NCBI GenBank assembly: GCA_031292255.1
Contig: JARLHN010000033.1
Coordinates: forward strand, 62,001 to 126,000
DNA length: 64,000 bases
Origin: Oryzomonas sp.
GTDB lineage: Bacteria > Desulfobacterota > Desulfuromonadia > Geobacterales > Pseudopelobacteraceae
Direction: 5' to 3'
Position numbers and translations under genes: made by a program
In this document: positions 15,785 through 24,703 of the stretch, in pieces
How the letters are laid out: each line of letters begins with the position of its first letter
How positions within the stretch are numbered: the stretch's first letter is position 1
Notes under the pieces: generated by a model
Told to the model about the DNA's origin: nothing
Databases searched by the model: none
What the model saw: the letters and a program-made list of their open reading frames with translations, nothing else

Positions 15785-17476
15785 TCATCTATTGCCGATC
15801 AGCACAAATTTGCTGTTTTGCAGGTAAATGTGTGGTGCTGTCGGGGTGAGAATAAGAAGCTCCTTTAGGTATTCGTGCTTCACTACAGCAAATACGGGTT
15901 TTTCCGAGTTCCACAGTTCATGAAATGACTGACAACCGATTAACCATCGACTATGATCTCCGTGCATAAATCCAAAGGCGGTTTCGCCAGGTTGCTCCAG
16001 TATGATTATTCGGCGCCGAGCATAAAATGAGAGCCCTTGGCGCAGCCCCTGACTGACAACCGGTGTATCAGGCGGCACGATCAAGCGTATCTTTTCGCCC
16101 AGCGTTTTCAGTCCTCGCTGTTCTGCCAGAGGTTCACAAATCATCGGCACCCCTATCAGCATTACCAGCAAGCCAGAAATGACCACGCAAGGGACAAGCC
16201 CTGTTATATCATGCGATGTTGCACTTCTTAGCGCCGCAATTCCCTGTGATGACAACAATGCCCCGATCAGCAGACCTGCGGGCCCGCTTACGACATGTTC
16301 AGTAACAGAGGGTGCGGCAAAGCATCCTGCAATGCCGAGCAGCAGCATCACCCCCCCCATGATTCGGAGCGACAGGGTCAAACCTGTCGTTATCCGTTCA
16401 AGGGCATCGACAACCATATCGCCGACCAGCAGGGCTATAGCCGGATAGATTGGCAGTATGTAGAGAATTATTTTGGAATTGGACGCTGAAAAAAACAGGA
16501 AAACGAAGGTCGCCCACAACAGCAAGTACAGCCGGGTTTCACCCTTCGGCCCGGTGTGGCGAAGCCGCCATGCCCGCAACCATACATAGGGAACCAGGGG
16601 GCTCCATGGCAGCATCCCGGCAAACAGGACAGGTATAAAGAACCAGAAGGGCTGAAACCGTCTGTGGACGGTGGTCAGATAGCGTTCAAAATGCTCGTGG
16701 ATGAAGAAAAAATGGGGGAATTCCGGGTTTCGTAGCGATACGGCAAGGAACCAGGGAACGGCCAAAAGTATAAAAATTGCCAAACCCCACAGCAGGTGCA
16801 TCTGCCGCAGCAACCGCCAGCGGCGCGTAATGCAGATGAACAGGGCGATTACCGCAACCGGGACAACGATCCCGATCAATCCTTTCGCCAGCACCGCCAG
16901 GGCGGTCGCTATAGAGCCGAGGGAGGCGTGCGGGATGCGCTGTCGCTCGTATGTCGCGGCAAGCAGGAAGCTTCCCAGTGCAACGGTCAGACAAAAGGTC
17001 AACACAACATCAGTGGTAACGATCCTGCTCTGTACCATGAAACCGACACAGCTGCCCAGGATGAGCGCCGATACCAAACCCTCCGTTCGCCCGAACAGTT
17101 TCCGCCCCAGGTAATAGATGAACAAAATCGTACCAACCCCGCACAGGGCCGTGGGGAACCGCGCCGCAAACTCGGTGAGACCAAACAGCTTCATGGAAAG
17201 GGCATTCAGCCAATAGAGTAATGGAGGCTTTTCAAAGTACTTCACGTAGTTCAGATGCGGCGTGATATAGTCCCCAAGTTCAAGCATTTCCCGAGGGATT
17301 TCGGCATAGCGTCCTTCATCGGGCTCCAACAACGAGAATCTGCCCAGTGTCTGCAGGTACACGGATCCAAACATCAGGGACAGGAACAGCAGATCAACGC
17401 CCCAGCGGGTTCCCCGGGAAAAAAGAAATGCGATACCCGATAGTGATCTCTTGTTGTCTTTTTGTGATTCAGTCAT
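15785..17476 (-). CDS. ArnT-like family 39 glycosyltransferase (membrane GT-C)
   Basis: A 563-residue polytopic membrane protein with about twelve helices. The catalytic first loop reads LLEPDEGRYAEIPREML, with the acidic pair at about 53-54, followed by a YFEKPPLLYWL block. Both are hallmarks of ArnT/PMT-type enzymes, which take a sugar from undecaprenyl phosphate and attach it to lipid A or another periplasmic acceptor. As the last gene of the envelope operon it probably modifies lipid A or core. Donor sugar unknown. Confidence 0.85.
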   Translation of the reverse strand: MTESQKDNKRSLSGIAFLFSRGTRWGVDLLFLSLMFGSVYLQTLGRFSLLEPDEGRYAEIPREMLELGDYITPHLNYVKYFEKPPLLYWLNALSMKLFGLTEFAARFPTALCGVGTILFIYYLGRKLFGRTEGLVSALILGSCVGFMVQSRIVTTDVVLTFCLTVALGSFLLAATYERQRIPHASLGSIATALAVLAKGLIGIVVPVAVIALFICITRRWRLLRQMHLLWGLAIFILLAVPWFLAVSLRNPEFPHFFFIHEHFERYLTTVHRRFQPFWFFIPVLFAGMLPWSPLVPYVWLRAWRLRHTGPKGETRLYLLLWATFVFLFFSASNSKIILYILPIYPAIALLVGDMVVDALERITTGLTLSLRIMGGVMLLLGIAGCFAAPSVTEHVVSGPAGLLIGALLSSQGIAALRSATSHDITGLVPCVVISGLLVMLIGVPMICEPLAEQRGLKTLGEKIRLIVPPDTPVVSQGLRQGLSFYARRRIIILEQPGETAFGFMHGDHSRWLIGCQSFHELWNSEKPVFAVVKHEYLKELLILTPTAPHIYLQNSKFVLIGNR

Positions 17477-17559
17477 GCATTGTTCCCATTCGGCTTAGGA
17501 AAGGTGGCGCCAAGTAACGGAAAATGTCAGGTCGTGTCCTTCCGGCATCCCCGCGACCA

Positions 17560-18585
17560 TTACTTAACCATAAAGATCTTTACCACGGAGGCCAGCAGCA
17601 AAAGGATAACAGGTGGCATCAAAAATTTGGCCGCAAGCCTCTTGAAAAAGAACCGGAAAATTTCATCCGGCGCATGTTCCTTCACTCCCTGCACCCGGCC
17701 CGGCGTCCAAATCAAGGTCTTTTTCACCAGGCTTTTGATCGCTTGGCGATACTTCCTTCCGACAAGCGCTTCATACTGTGACCGCTCTGCCCGTCCCATC
17801 TCCTGCTGTCCTACCCATTGATCCAACATACCGGCAACGACGAGTTTTTCCAGGAGAGCCCGGAAATCTTTCCGCCGGGTTATCGATGCCTTATTGCGGC
17901 GGTAATAATACTCGCCGCCCGGGCAGGAAAATACGCGGGAAGCATGAAACATTACCTGCGGCATGAACAGCATGTCCTCGAAGAGAACGCCTTCCGGAAA
18001 ACGCACCTCGTCAAACAGGGAGCGGCGATAGAGCTTGTCCACTACCGACGGAAAGGCGCTCAATGCCGCCCGTTGGCCGGAAAAATCCCTGTTCTCGTGC
18101 CATGCGGCACCAAAAGCCCTTGCCATGCCGCGGACATTGTGAACCCAGCGCTGTTTCAGCTCGGCAATAACATTTTGGGAGTTTCCAAAGACCGCCGGGG
18201 CAGTTGAGTCGTCATACACCGTGCAACAGGTGATTGTGATGTCGGTATTGTGGATCAATGCCCCTTGATAGAGATTCTGATAGAAGTCGGGAGAAATAAG
18301 GTCGTCGCTGTCCACGAAACCGATGTAGTTGCCCCGCGCCAGGTCGATGCCGCGGTTGCGCGCAGCCCCCGGCCCCAGATTCCTTTCATGCGAAAACACC
18401 CTGATTCTCGGGTCCTCTGCGGCATAACGCCCGAGAACCTGGAGGCTCGCGTCCGTGGAGGCATCGTTGACGCAGATGATCTCGATATCCCGCAGGGTCT
18501 GGGACACCAGGGAATCCAGGCATGCCGGCAGGAACCGGACGGTATTCCAGACCGGCACAATGACCGATACCAGCGGGGCGGTCAT
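17560..18585 (-). CDS. Family 2 glycosyltransferase, paralogue 1
   Basis: A 341-residue GT-A enzyme, cytoplasmic face of the membrane. VSVIVPVWNTVRFLPACLD at the N-terminus, CVNDASTD (about 39-46) and the metal-binding VDSDD (about 91-95) are present. The last about 25 residues form a hydrophobic anchor. It is closely related to the two enzymes encoded at 19712 and 20832, including the FPEG-FEDMLFMPQ block, so the three arose by duplication. Its start overlaps the end of the GT4 gene by four bases. Donor and acceptor unknown. Confidence 0.87.
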   Translation of the reverse strand: MTAPLVSVIVPVWNTVRFLPACLDSLVSQTLRDIEIICVNDASTDASLQVLGRYAAEDPRIRVFSHERNLGPGAARNRGIDLARGNYIGFVDSDDLISPDFYQNLYQGALIHNTDITITCCTVYDDSTAPAVFGNSQNVIAELKQRWVHNVRGMARAFGAAWHENRDFSGQRAALSAFPSVVDKLYRRSLFDEVRFPEGVLFEDMLFMPQVMFHASRVFSCPGGEYYYRRNKASITRRKDFRALLEKLVVAGMLDQWVGQQEMGRAERSQYEALVGRKYRQAIKSLVKKTLIWTPGRVQGVKEHAPDEIFRFFFKRLAAKFLMPPVILLLLASVVKIFMVK

Positions 18586-19727
18586 CGGCCGGCCCCGCGT
18601 TCGCCCTTGTCCAGGAGTCGCCTGTAGACCTCCAGCAGATGCGGGGCAACGGCATCGTGTGTAAAGCTTGCGGCGTGGCTACGCGCTTCCGCACTCATGG
18701 TCGCATATGCCTCGGGAGAAAGCCGCAGCACATTCGAGATGCCGGTGGCCAGTGCCGCGAGATCATTCGGCGGTACCAGGAAACCGGTCCTCCGGTCGAT
18801 AACGAGATCAAGGGCTCCGCCGTGGGCTGTTGCCACCACCGGGAGTCCCTGGCTGGCCGCCTCCAGCATGGTCAGGCCGAAGGCCTCGGGTTTTGTGGAC
18901 GACGAAACGACCATGTCTGAAATGGAGTAGGCACGGCGCGCTTTATCCAGACCACCGCCGGCAAAGACTACCCTGTCGGCAACCTCTAAACGACGAGCGA
19001 GAGATTTCAGTTCTGTTTCGTAGCCTTCACGTTTGGGTGTTCCTATGATCAGAAGGCGCGCATCTCTGTTCTCGACGAGAGAGAACGCCCGTATCAGGAG
19101 TTCATGCCCCTTCAAGCGAGTAAGCCTGCCGATGATGGTAACCAGCTTGCACTCCGGAGGTATGCCGCAACGACGACGAAATTCTTCTTTTTCAATGGCG
19201 GAAACGGGTAGGGCGGGGGGAAGCCACAATGGCATCAGCGTGATGCGCTCGACGGCCACGCCATAGACCGTTGCAACGTGATCCCGTACGAAGTTCGAGG
19301 GGACAAAGAGAGCGCCCCCTCGCGTCATGGAGCTGTTATACCAGCGCTTGACCCAGTTTTGATGGCTGTATGCGCCGGCGAACGTGGTGACAAAAGGAGT
19401 TTTTGTCAGTCTGCCGGCCAGATAGCCGGACCATGCGGGCGCCCGGGAATGAGCATGAACGATGTGTATGTCACGCTCGCGGATAAGATTGGCCAGGTGA
19501 TGGGCATTACGGATGATCGTCAGCGGGTTCTTGCTCGCCATCGGCCAGGTGAGATGGTCGATACCTGCCGCGGTCAGCTCGATAGCCATCTTTCCCCCGC
19601 AAGAGACCACCGTGGGCAGAACATTGAGGGATTTCTCCAGGATGGCGGTATTTATGACGCTCCGCTCAACCCCTCCCTCGTCGAGAGCCGGCAGCAGATG
19701 GAGAGTACGAATCAGCGGTTCAGCCAT
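18582..19727 (-). CDS. Family 4 glycosyltransferase
   Basis: A 381-residue GT-B enzyme. The N-terminal half starts with LHLLPALDEGGVERSVIN. The C-terminal half has VTIIGRLTRLKGHELLI, the nucleotide-sugar site SSTKPEAFGLTMLEAASQGL and GGALDLV. I start it at ATG 19727, where homology begins and GGGGTGG lies upstream; the frame continues upstream but inside another gene. It overlaps its upstream neighbour by 16 bases. Probably adds a core or O-chain sugar. Confidence 0.88.
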   Translation of the reverse strand: MAEPLIRTLHLLPALDEGGVERSVINTAILEKSLNVLPTVVSCGGKMAIELTAAGIDHLTWPMASKNPLTIIRNAHHLANLIRERDIHIVHAHSRAPAWSGYLAGRLTKTPFVTTFAGAYSHQNWVKRWYNSSMTRGGALFVPSNFVRDHVATVYGVAVERITLMPLWLPPALPVSAIEKEEFRRRCGIPPECKLVTIIGRLTRLKGHELLIRAFSLVENRDARLLIIGTPKREGYETELKSLARRLEVADRVVFAGGGLDKARRAYSISDMVVSSSTKPEAFGLTMLEAASQGLPVVATAHGGALDLVIDRRTGFLVPPNDLAALATGISNVLRLSPEAYATMSAEARSHAASFTHDAVAPHLLEVYRRLLDKGERGAGR

Positions 19728-20731
19728 AGGACCACCCCGTAGACAACGATTACGATGAGTGTGGCAATACCTGCCGTCTTCAAATGTTTCCGTAACAGAC
19801 GCCAGAGGAAATAACGGAAAAACAACGGCGGAACCTTTGATTTGGCCTGGATGATCTGATTCAGGCCCAGGTTGGAATTGCTTCGGATCAGTGCCCGTAT
19901 CGTGTAGCGCAGTGTCTCGGTTACGATTTTCCCGCAGAACTCCGCCTCCTCCGTCGTCATGCATGATTTTGCGATATAGGAGTCCGTCATGCCGAGCATG
20001 GTCACCGATTCCGTAAATCTGCGGAAATCGGTGTCGGCCGTTGTGGATTCAGGGTGACGGCGGTAAAAATACCCTCCCTCCGGGATGGTGCATATCTTGT
20101 GGGCGCGATGGACCGCTTCCATGGTGAACGGTACATCTTCAAAGCGGGTATTCTCGGGAAATTGCACTGTTTTAATCAAAACGCTGCGGTAGAGCTTGTT
20201 CATCACCATGAACTGCCGCACGCATTTCAACCGCTGCAATGGTGCGGAAACAACCCGGTTATCCTCCCAATCCCGTCCCAGGGTCCGCTCAAAGAGGGAC
20301 TCCCGACGGCGCCGGCGGAAGAACCCTTTTTGTCCGCGCGGCAGGATTTCATGCCCATGCTGATCCACAAACGCGTAGGGGGTCATGACGATGTCGGCAT
20401 CATGTCGCGTGATGGCCCGGTAAAGGTTTTCAAAGTAGTCGGGCGCCACGAAATCATCTGAATCCACAAAGCCGATATACGGCGCCGAAGCCATCCGGAG
20501 TCCCAGGTTGCGTGCCGCTCCCTGGCGGCTATTGGTCGGAAGGGAATACAAGTGGACACGCGGGTCTTCGGCGGCATAGCTCCGTGCGATCTCCGCGCTT
20601 CGGTCCGTCGAGACGTCATCGACACAGATGATTTCAATATCCTGCAATGTCTGGCGGATAAGCGAGTCGAGACAGTGCGGCAGATACTGCTCCGTATTGT
20701 AAATAGGTATGATTATGGATACGTCAGGCAT
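19712..20731 (-). CDS. Family 2 glycosyltransferase, paralogue 2
   Basis: A 339-residue enzyme with VSIIIPIYNTEQYLPHCLD, ICVDDVSTDRS, and the VDSDD metal site near residue 90. A C-terminal hydrophobic helix (TAGIATLIVIVVYGVVLWL) should tether it to the membrane. It shares long stretches with the enzyme at 20832, also at the DNA level near the 5' end, so a recent tandem duplication is likely. Basic cluster FFRRRRRES at about residue 134 is peculiar to this copy. Confidence 0.87.
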   Translation of the reverse strand: MPDVSIIIPIYNTEQYLPHCLDSLIRQTLQDIEIICVDDVSTDRSAEIARSYAAEDPRVHLYSLPTNSRQGAARNLGLRMASAPYIGFVDSDDFVAPDYFENLYRAITRHDADIVMTPYAFVDQHGHEILPRGQKGFFRRRRRESLFERTLGRDWEDNRVVSAPLQRLKCVRQFMVMNKLYRSVLIKTVQFPENTRFEDVPFTMEAVHRAHKICTIPEGGYFYRRHPESTTADTDFRRFTESVTMLGMTDSYIAKSCMTTEEAEFCGKIVTETLRYTIRALIRSNSNLGLNQIIQAKSKVPPLFFRYFLWRLLRKHLKTAGIATLIVIVVYGVVLWLNR

Positions 20732-20831
20732 GGCTGCGCCTCATGGCTGCAAACGCAGGTAACGAGCAATAAAAATCACCAATAGCCCCCATGATTGATT
20801 ATGAGAGCCTTCTTCATATCAATCGACCTTC

Positions 20832-21881
20832 TCACGTTGACTTTTCAATCCAGAGGATCAATCCTGCGACAAGAAACAGAACAAATCCTATTTGCGCGAC
20901 AAGCCTAAGGCGCTTCCGTACAAGCCGTTTGTGCAGATGCGAGTATACATTGGCGGGGATAACCGCTTGAACCTGTTCGAGCTGCACCGGCGTCAGCCAG
21001 CGGACTTTCCGGACTAGATTCTTTGCGTAGTGCAGATAGTTTCCCGTCACCATGCTCCGGTATGCCTTTCTCTCTTCATCGGTCATCACCGCTTGCTCAA
21101 CATAGGAATCAAGCACCTTGTGAGCTGCAAACGCCTCCATAAACTTTGGAAAATCCCAGGTCGCGGTGGTCGATGCGGGATGGCGGCGATAAAAATACCC
21201 TCCTTCCGGTGTGGTGAATACCCTTGCAGCCCGGTGGGTCGCCTCCACGATGAAGGGCGTGTCTTCGAACCGGATTTGTTCGGGGAACCGGACCTGGTCA
21301 ACCAAAGACTTCCGGTAAAGCCTGTTCATGATCATGGAGTGATTGACACAAGCCAGACGTTGCAGTTTGCCGGAAAAATCCCGGTTTTGTTCCCATCCCC
21401 TGCCTAGAACGCGGTCCCAGTCGTGACCGCTGGCGGGAGGAGGGCAATCCGGTCTGAAAAACGATTTGATGGGATTTTTCCCCTGTGGCCGTAAGTCCTC
21501 TCCACGTTCGCCGACGTGCCGATAGAGCGTGATGACGATATCGGCATCATGCCTGATGATTGCCTGGTAAAGATTCTCAAAGTATGCGGGCGAGACAAAG
21601 TCATCGGCATCGACAAAGCCTATATACGGCGCGGAAGCCTCGTGCAGCCCAAGATTGCGCGCCGCCCCCTGACGGCTGTTCACAGCCGACGATACCACCC
21701 TTACTCGCGGGTCCATGGCGGCATAGCCGGCAAGTATGTCACCACTCCCATCGGTCGATGCATCATCGACGCAGATGATCTCGATATCCTGCAATGTCTG
21801 GCGGATAAGCGAATCAAGACATTCCGGCAAGTATCGTTCGGCATTATAAACCGGTATGATCACGGAAACTTTTGGCGACAC
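20832..21881 (-). CDS. Family 2 glycosyltransferase, paralogue 3
   Basis: A 349-residue enzyme with VSVIIPVYNAERYLPECLD, ICVDDASTDGSG, and VDADD in place of VDSDD at the metal site, a tolerated variation. GGYFYRRHPASTT, near residue 230, is also found in paralogue 2. It ends in a membrane helix (LVAQIGFVLFLVAGLILWI). A 100-base gap separates it from paralogue 2. It is probably a core or O-chain glycosyltransferase with a related but not identical role. Confidence 0.87.
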   Translation of the reverse strand: MSPKVSVIIPVYNAERYLPECLDSLIRQTLQDIEIICVDDASTDGSGDILAGYAAMDPRVRVVSSAVNSRQGAARNLGLHEASAPYIGFVDADDFVSPAYFENLYQAIIRHDADIVITLYRHVGERGEDLRPQGKNPIKSFFRPDCPPPASGHDWDRVLGRGWEQNRDFSGKLQRLACVNHSMIMNRLYRKSLVDQVRFPEQIRFEDTPFIVEATHRAARVFTTPEGGYFYRRHPASTTATWDFPKFMEAFAAHKVLDSYVEQAVMTDEERKAYRSMVTGNYLHYAKNLVRKVRWLTPVQLEQVQAVIPANVYSHLHKRLVRKRLRLVAQIGFVLFLVAGLILWIEKST

Positions 21882-21909
21882 GACGATAGTTTCAACCTTC
21901 CGTTGTCTG

Positions 21910-22908
21910 TCAACGGGTATAATATTCGATCAGGCCGGTAAGATGGGACGTTGAATAGATCTGTTCAACGGTCTTTCGAGCCGCTTCGCCGATATGCTTC
22001 CGCAAGGCGGGATCGGCCTTCAAACGCAAGATGATCTCAAGCGCCTCATCATCATTCTCAAACAAAAAGCCGTTCACTCCGTGCCGGATATATTCACGAT
22101 AGCCGCCCCTGTTCTCGCAGACCACCGGCAATCCACAGGCCATGGCCTCCAGGACAACTCGGCCAAAGGTCTCAAGCCATTCCGGAGCGGTACGATAATA
22201 GAAACAGTCAATGCCGTGCAGAAAACTCACCGCGTCTTCCGAGCCGGCGGCCAGCAGTTCCATTCCCGGCATGTCCGCGAGATCCGCGGAAAGAACGCAC
22301 CCCCCCATTATCCTGATTGTTGCCCCTTGGGAGGCCAATCGGCGGTAGAACCGGGGATCGTCGGGATGGTGCTTCAACGGGACATCGCGGCTTAACCGGC
22401 CCACGGTGAACCGTGTTCCGGAAAGATGCCGATCCGGGTTTCCAACATTGAAACGCTCAATGTCGATGGGAGAGATATCACGTCGAGTAAGATCGTCATC
22501 CCGGCTTTGAGGAGTCATGCACCCGACATGGACCGTTTCAATCGGTATCCAGCGGAATCTGGACAAAAATCTCTTCTTTCTCACCCAGTCCGCATGCCCA
22601 TCGGTATTTACTACGATAATGATCCGCCGGGGCCGCGCCCACCAAACCCACTTGCTGACACGAAAATAGACTCCAACGATAATGAATGTCCCGGTTTTGG
22701 GAAATTTCAGCTTCCACGGCTCGACTGTGCTGATTGGGTAGCGCTCCGCCAGGAGCGGATCAGGAGTGTATTCCGTCCAGAGGGTGGTTTTCCGCTCCCG
22801 CGAGAGGACGTTGAAAAGTTGAATGGCTTCCCATTCGCTTCCGCCGGAGACGTCCCATAACGGATTGATAATATGTATCGGCTCGCTGGCTGGAAGTTTT
22901 AAATTCAA
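21910..22908 (-). CDS. Family 4-like glycosyltransferase
   Basis: A 332-residue GT-B enzyme. IINPLWDVSGGSEWEAIQL at the N-terminus is the glycine-rich acceptor loop. The C-terminal domain has FTVGRLSRDVPLKHHPDD and EWLETFGRVVLEAMACGLPV, where the E-x7-E pattern binds the donor nucleotide sugar. It ends with the usual alpha-helical tail. The mid-part HVGCMTPQSRDDD is not typical. Member of the envelope operon; sugar specificity unknown. Confidence 0.83.
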   Translation of the reverse strand: MNLKLPASEPIHIINPLWDVSGGSEWEAIQLFNVLSRERKTTLWTEYTPDPLLAERYPISTVEPWKLKFPKTGTFIIVGVYFRVSKWVWWARPRRIIIVVNTDGHADWVRKKRFLSRFRWIPIETVHVGCMTPQSRDDDLTRRDISPIDIERFNVGNPDRHLSGTRFTVGRLSRDVPLKHHPDDPRFYRRLASQGATIRIMGGCVLSADLADMPGMELLAAGSEDAVSFLHGIDCFYYRTAPEWLETFGRVVLEAMACGLPVVCENRGGYREYIRHGVNGFLFENDDEALEIILRLKADPALRKHIGEAARKTVEQIYSTSHLTGLIEYYTR

Positions 22909-22943
22909 GGAGCCCCCGCGTCAGTTAGACCGTCTCATGAAAA

Positions 22944-23585
22944 TCAGTGAAACCATCGGGCGCCCACGCGCATGGAAACATGGACCGCCTTGTTACAGAC
23001 TGCCCCGACCAGACCATGAGCAACAGCAAGCGCTACCAGTGATCGCTCGCGCCTCCAACTCCAGGAAAGGATGAATACGAGTAGAATGGAGCCGACCGTA
23101 AGGAGTGGATTGGGAAGATGTAATGCCCCAAACAGTATCGCCGTCATACACAATCCCCACTGCCTCCCCCAGGCCTGTTCCAAACGAGGCAGAAGATAGA
23201 CAAATACCGCTGCCTCCTGAACAAGTGCACCTATTGGGTAGCATACCAGTGCCCGTAAAATGGCTATATTGACATAAAGACGTTTGTCCAACCACGCCCA
23301 AACGATCAGGATGATTATCAGCGGCAGGACCGACAAAACAGACCTCGCAATTGCCTTCATATGTTGTCCATGCCTGGCAATGCCCGCCTCGCATGCTGTG
23401 GGGAATCCATCTCTCCACATGACAAAAAGTAGAATTATTCCCAAAAATACCGCGAACACCTTGTCCAATATTCGTGAATGACCAAACGGTTCGAGCCATG
23501 TCCAAGCTGCAATGGCGGCCACGGGAAGCAAGGCTTCAAGTGCATGACGCCATCGTTTTATCGTTCTGCGGGTATCAACGGTCAT
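22944..23585 (-). CDS. CPBP (CAAX protease/bacteriocin-processing) family membrane protein, degenerate motif
   Basis: A 213-residue membrane protein with six or seven helices, looking like the CPBP (Abi) intramembrane protease family. Motif 2 is intact (ILFGALHLPNPL) and motif 3 is recognisable (ALAVAHGLVGA). Motif 1, normally E-E-x3-R, is altered to GALVQEAAVFVYLL: one glutamate is Gln and the arginine is Val. It may therefore be inactive as a protease or belong to an unusual subgroup. It overlaps the upstream ELM1-like gene by 11 bases. Its role in a lipopolysaccharide operon is not known. Confidence 0.65.
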   Translation of the reverse strand: MTVDTRRTIKRWRHALEALLPVAAIAAWTWLEPFGHSRILDKVFAVFLGIILLFVMWRDGFPTACEAGIARHGQHMKAIARSVLSVLPLIIILIVWAWLDKRLYVNIAILRALVCYPIGALVQEAAVFVYLLPRLEQAWGRQWGLCMTAILFGALHLPNPLLTVGSILLVFILSWSWRRERSLVALAVAHGLVGAVCNKAVHVSMRVGARWFH

Positions 23586-24699
23586 GTTTCAGTTCCGATC
23601 TCCGGGTGAACAACGGCCAGCACTGTGCCAGAATTCTTCGTGCATCATCCGCGGAGGGATTTTCCCGAGACTGGATCAGGCTGTCGGCGGCAATATTTCC
23701 GATTTTTTCCACGTCAACCTTGGTGACAAATCCTTTACTCACCAGATTTCGGATAAACCGCTCGTACTTGGTGTATACCGGCAAAACCTTCTGCGGCATG
23801 AAGACCACCACCGGTTTTCCCGAAGAGACCGCCTCGGAAACCATGGAGATGCTTTCTCCCGAAACGATGATCAGATTGGAGCAGGCAAGGATTTTCTCGA
23901 CTGTCGCAGAATTCCGGTCTTCACGCCCCCTCACGAAGATGCGGCAAAATGGTTGGCCTTCGAAGGCATGCTCCAGGGCGGCATCAACATTTCGCGGGGT
24001 CCTGCGGGATGTTGTGCAGTACAGTTGTGCTTTAAGCTCCTTGCAGAGCCTGGCAACCTCCCTGGCAAGGGCGTCCGTTACCGTGCCGGTAAAGCGGAAT
24101 GACCTGTTGTTGCCGCCGACAAGCAGGCCGACAGCCATACTGCCGGCGGGGACATACGCTGACGGACCCCCTGTATTCAAATGCGCAAGCCCCTCCGGTG
24201 TCACAGGATTGAGGGCCAGGTCTGTTGTGACCACGTTTGACTTGAACGGCATCCATTGCCAGACATCGTGATGTGGAACGATGGCCAGGTCAAAATCGTC
24301 CCTGGTGATAAAACCGGGATTGAGGATCACTATGTTTTTAGCACCGGTTTTTTTCTTAAGTAACGTGCTGACACCGGAACCCGCTGCACCACAACTCACG
24401 ATGACATCCGGAGTTTGGGCCATGATCTCTTGCAGACTTTCCGGCACCATACAGGGTGGAAGAAGGAGTTTCTGAAAGGGATGTCGTGGGGACAGGTATG
24501 GATTGAAAACTTTTATAAAGGCTTTGAGGCTCCAGTTTTTGAACTTTGCCTCAACCACCTGGACGGCAATGCTATCAGGGATGCCCCCTTGGGCCTCCGC
24601 CTGGCGCTTGATGATCCCGATCAACGCCATGGATTGCTTGAGATGCCCCTTGTTGCCATCATGAATAACGAGTATGTTTTTTCCTGTTAAAGACTCCAC
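23575..24699 (-). CDS. ELM1/GtrOC1-like putative nucleoside-diphosphate-sugar epimerase or transferase
   Basis: A 374-residue cytosolic protein matching the mitochondrial fission ELM1-like family found in bacterial lipopolysaccharide clusters. Features are VIHDGNKGHLKQSMAL at the N-terminus, PDVIVSCGAAGSG, a GLLVGGNNRSF block, and a VSGESISMVSEAVSSGKPV donor-site-like stretch near residue 280. The bacterial members are thought to be glycosyltransferase-like (GT-B fold). It lies four bases after lpxB and is translationally coupled to the CPBP gene. Confidence 0.75.
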   Translation of the reverse strand: MESLTGKNILVIHDGNKGHLKQSMALIGIIKRQAEAQGGIPDSIAVQVVEAKFKNWSLKAFIKVFNPYLSPRHPFQKLLLPPCMVPESLQEIMAQTPDVIVSCGAAGSGVSTLLKKKTGAKNIVILNPGFITRDDFDLAIVPHHDVWQWMPFKSNVVTTDLALNPVTPEGLAHLNTGGPSAYVPAGSMAVGLLVGGNNRSFRFTGTVTDALAREVARLCKELKAQLYCTTSRRTPRNVDAALEHAFEGQPFCRIFVRGREDRNSATVEKILACSNLIIVSGESISMVSEAVSSGKPVVVFMPQKVLPVYTKYERFIRNLVSKGFVTKVDVEKIGNIAADSLIQSRENPSADDARRILAQCWPLFTRRSELKHDR

Positions 24700-24703
24700 G
24701 CTA

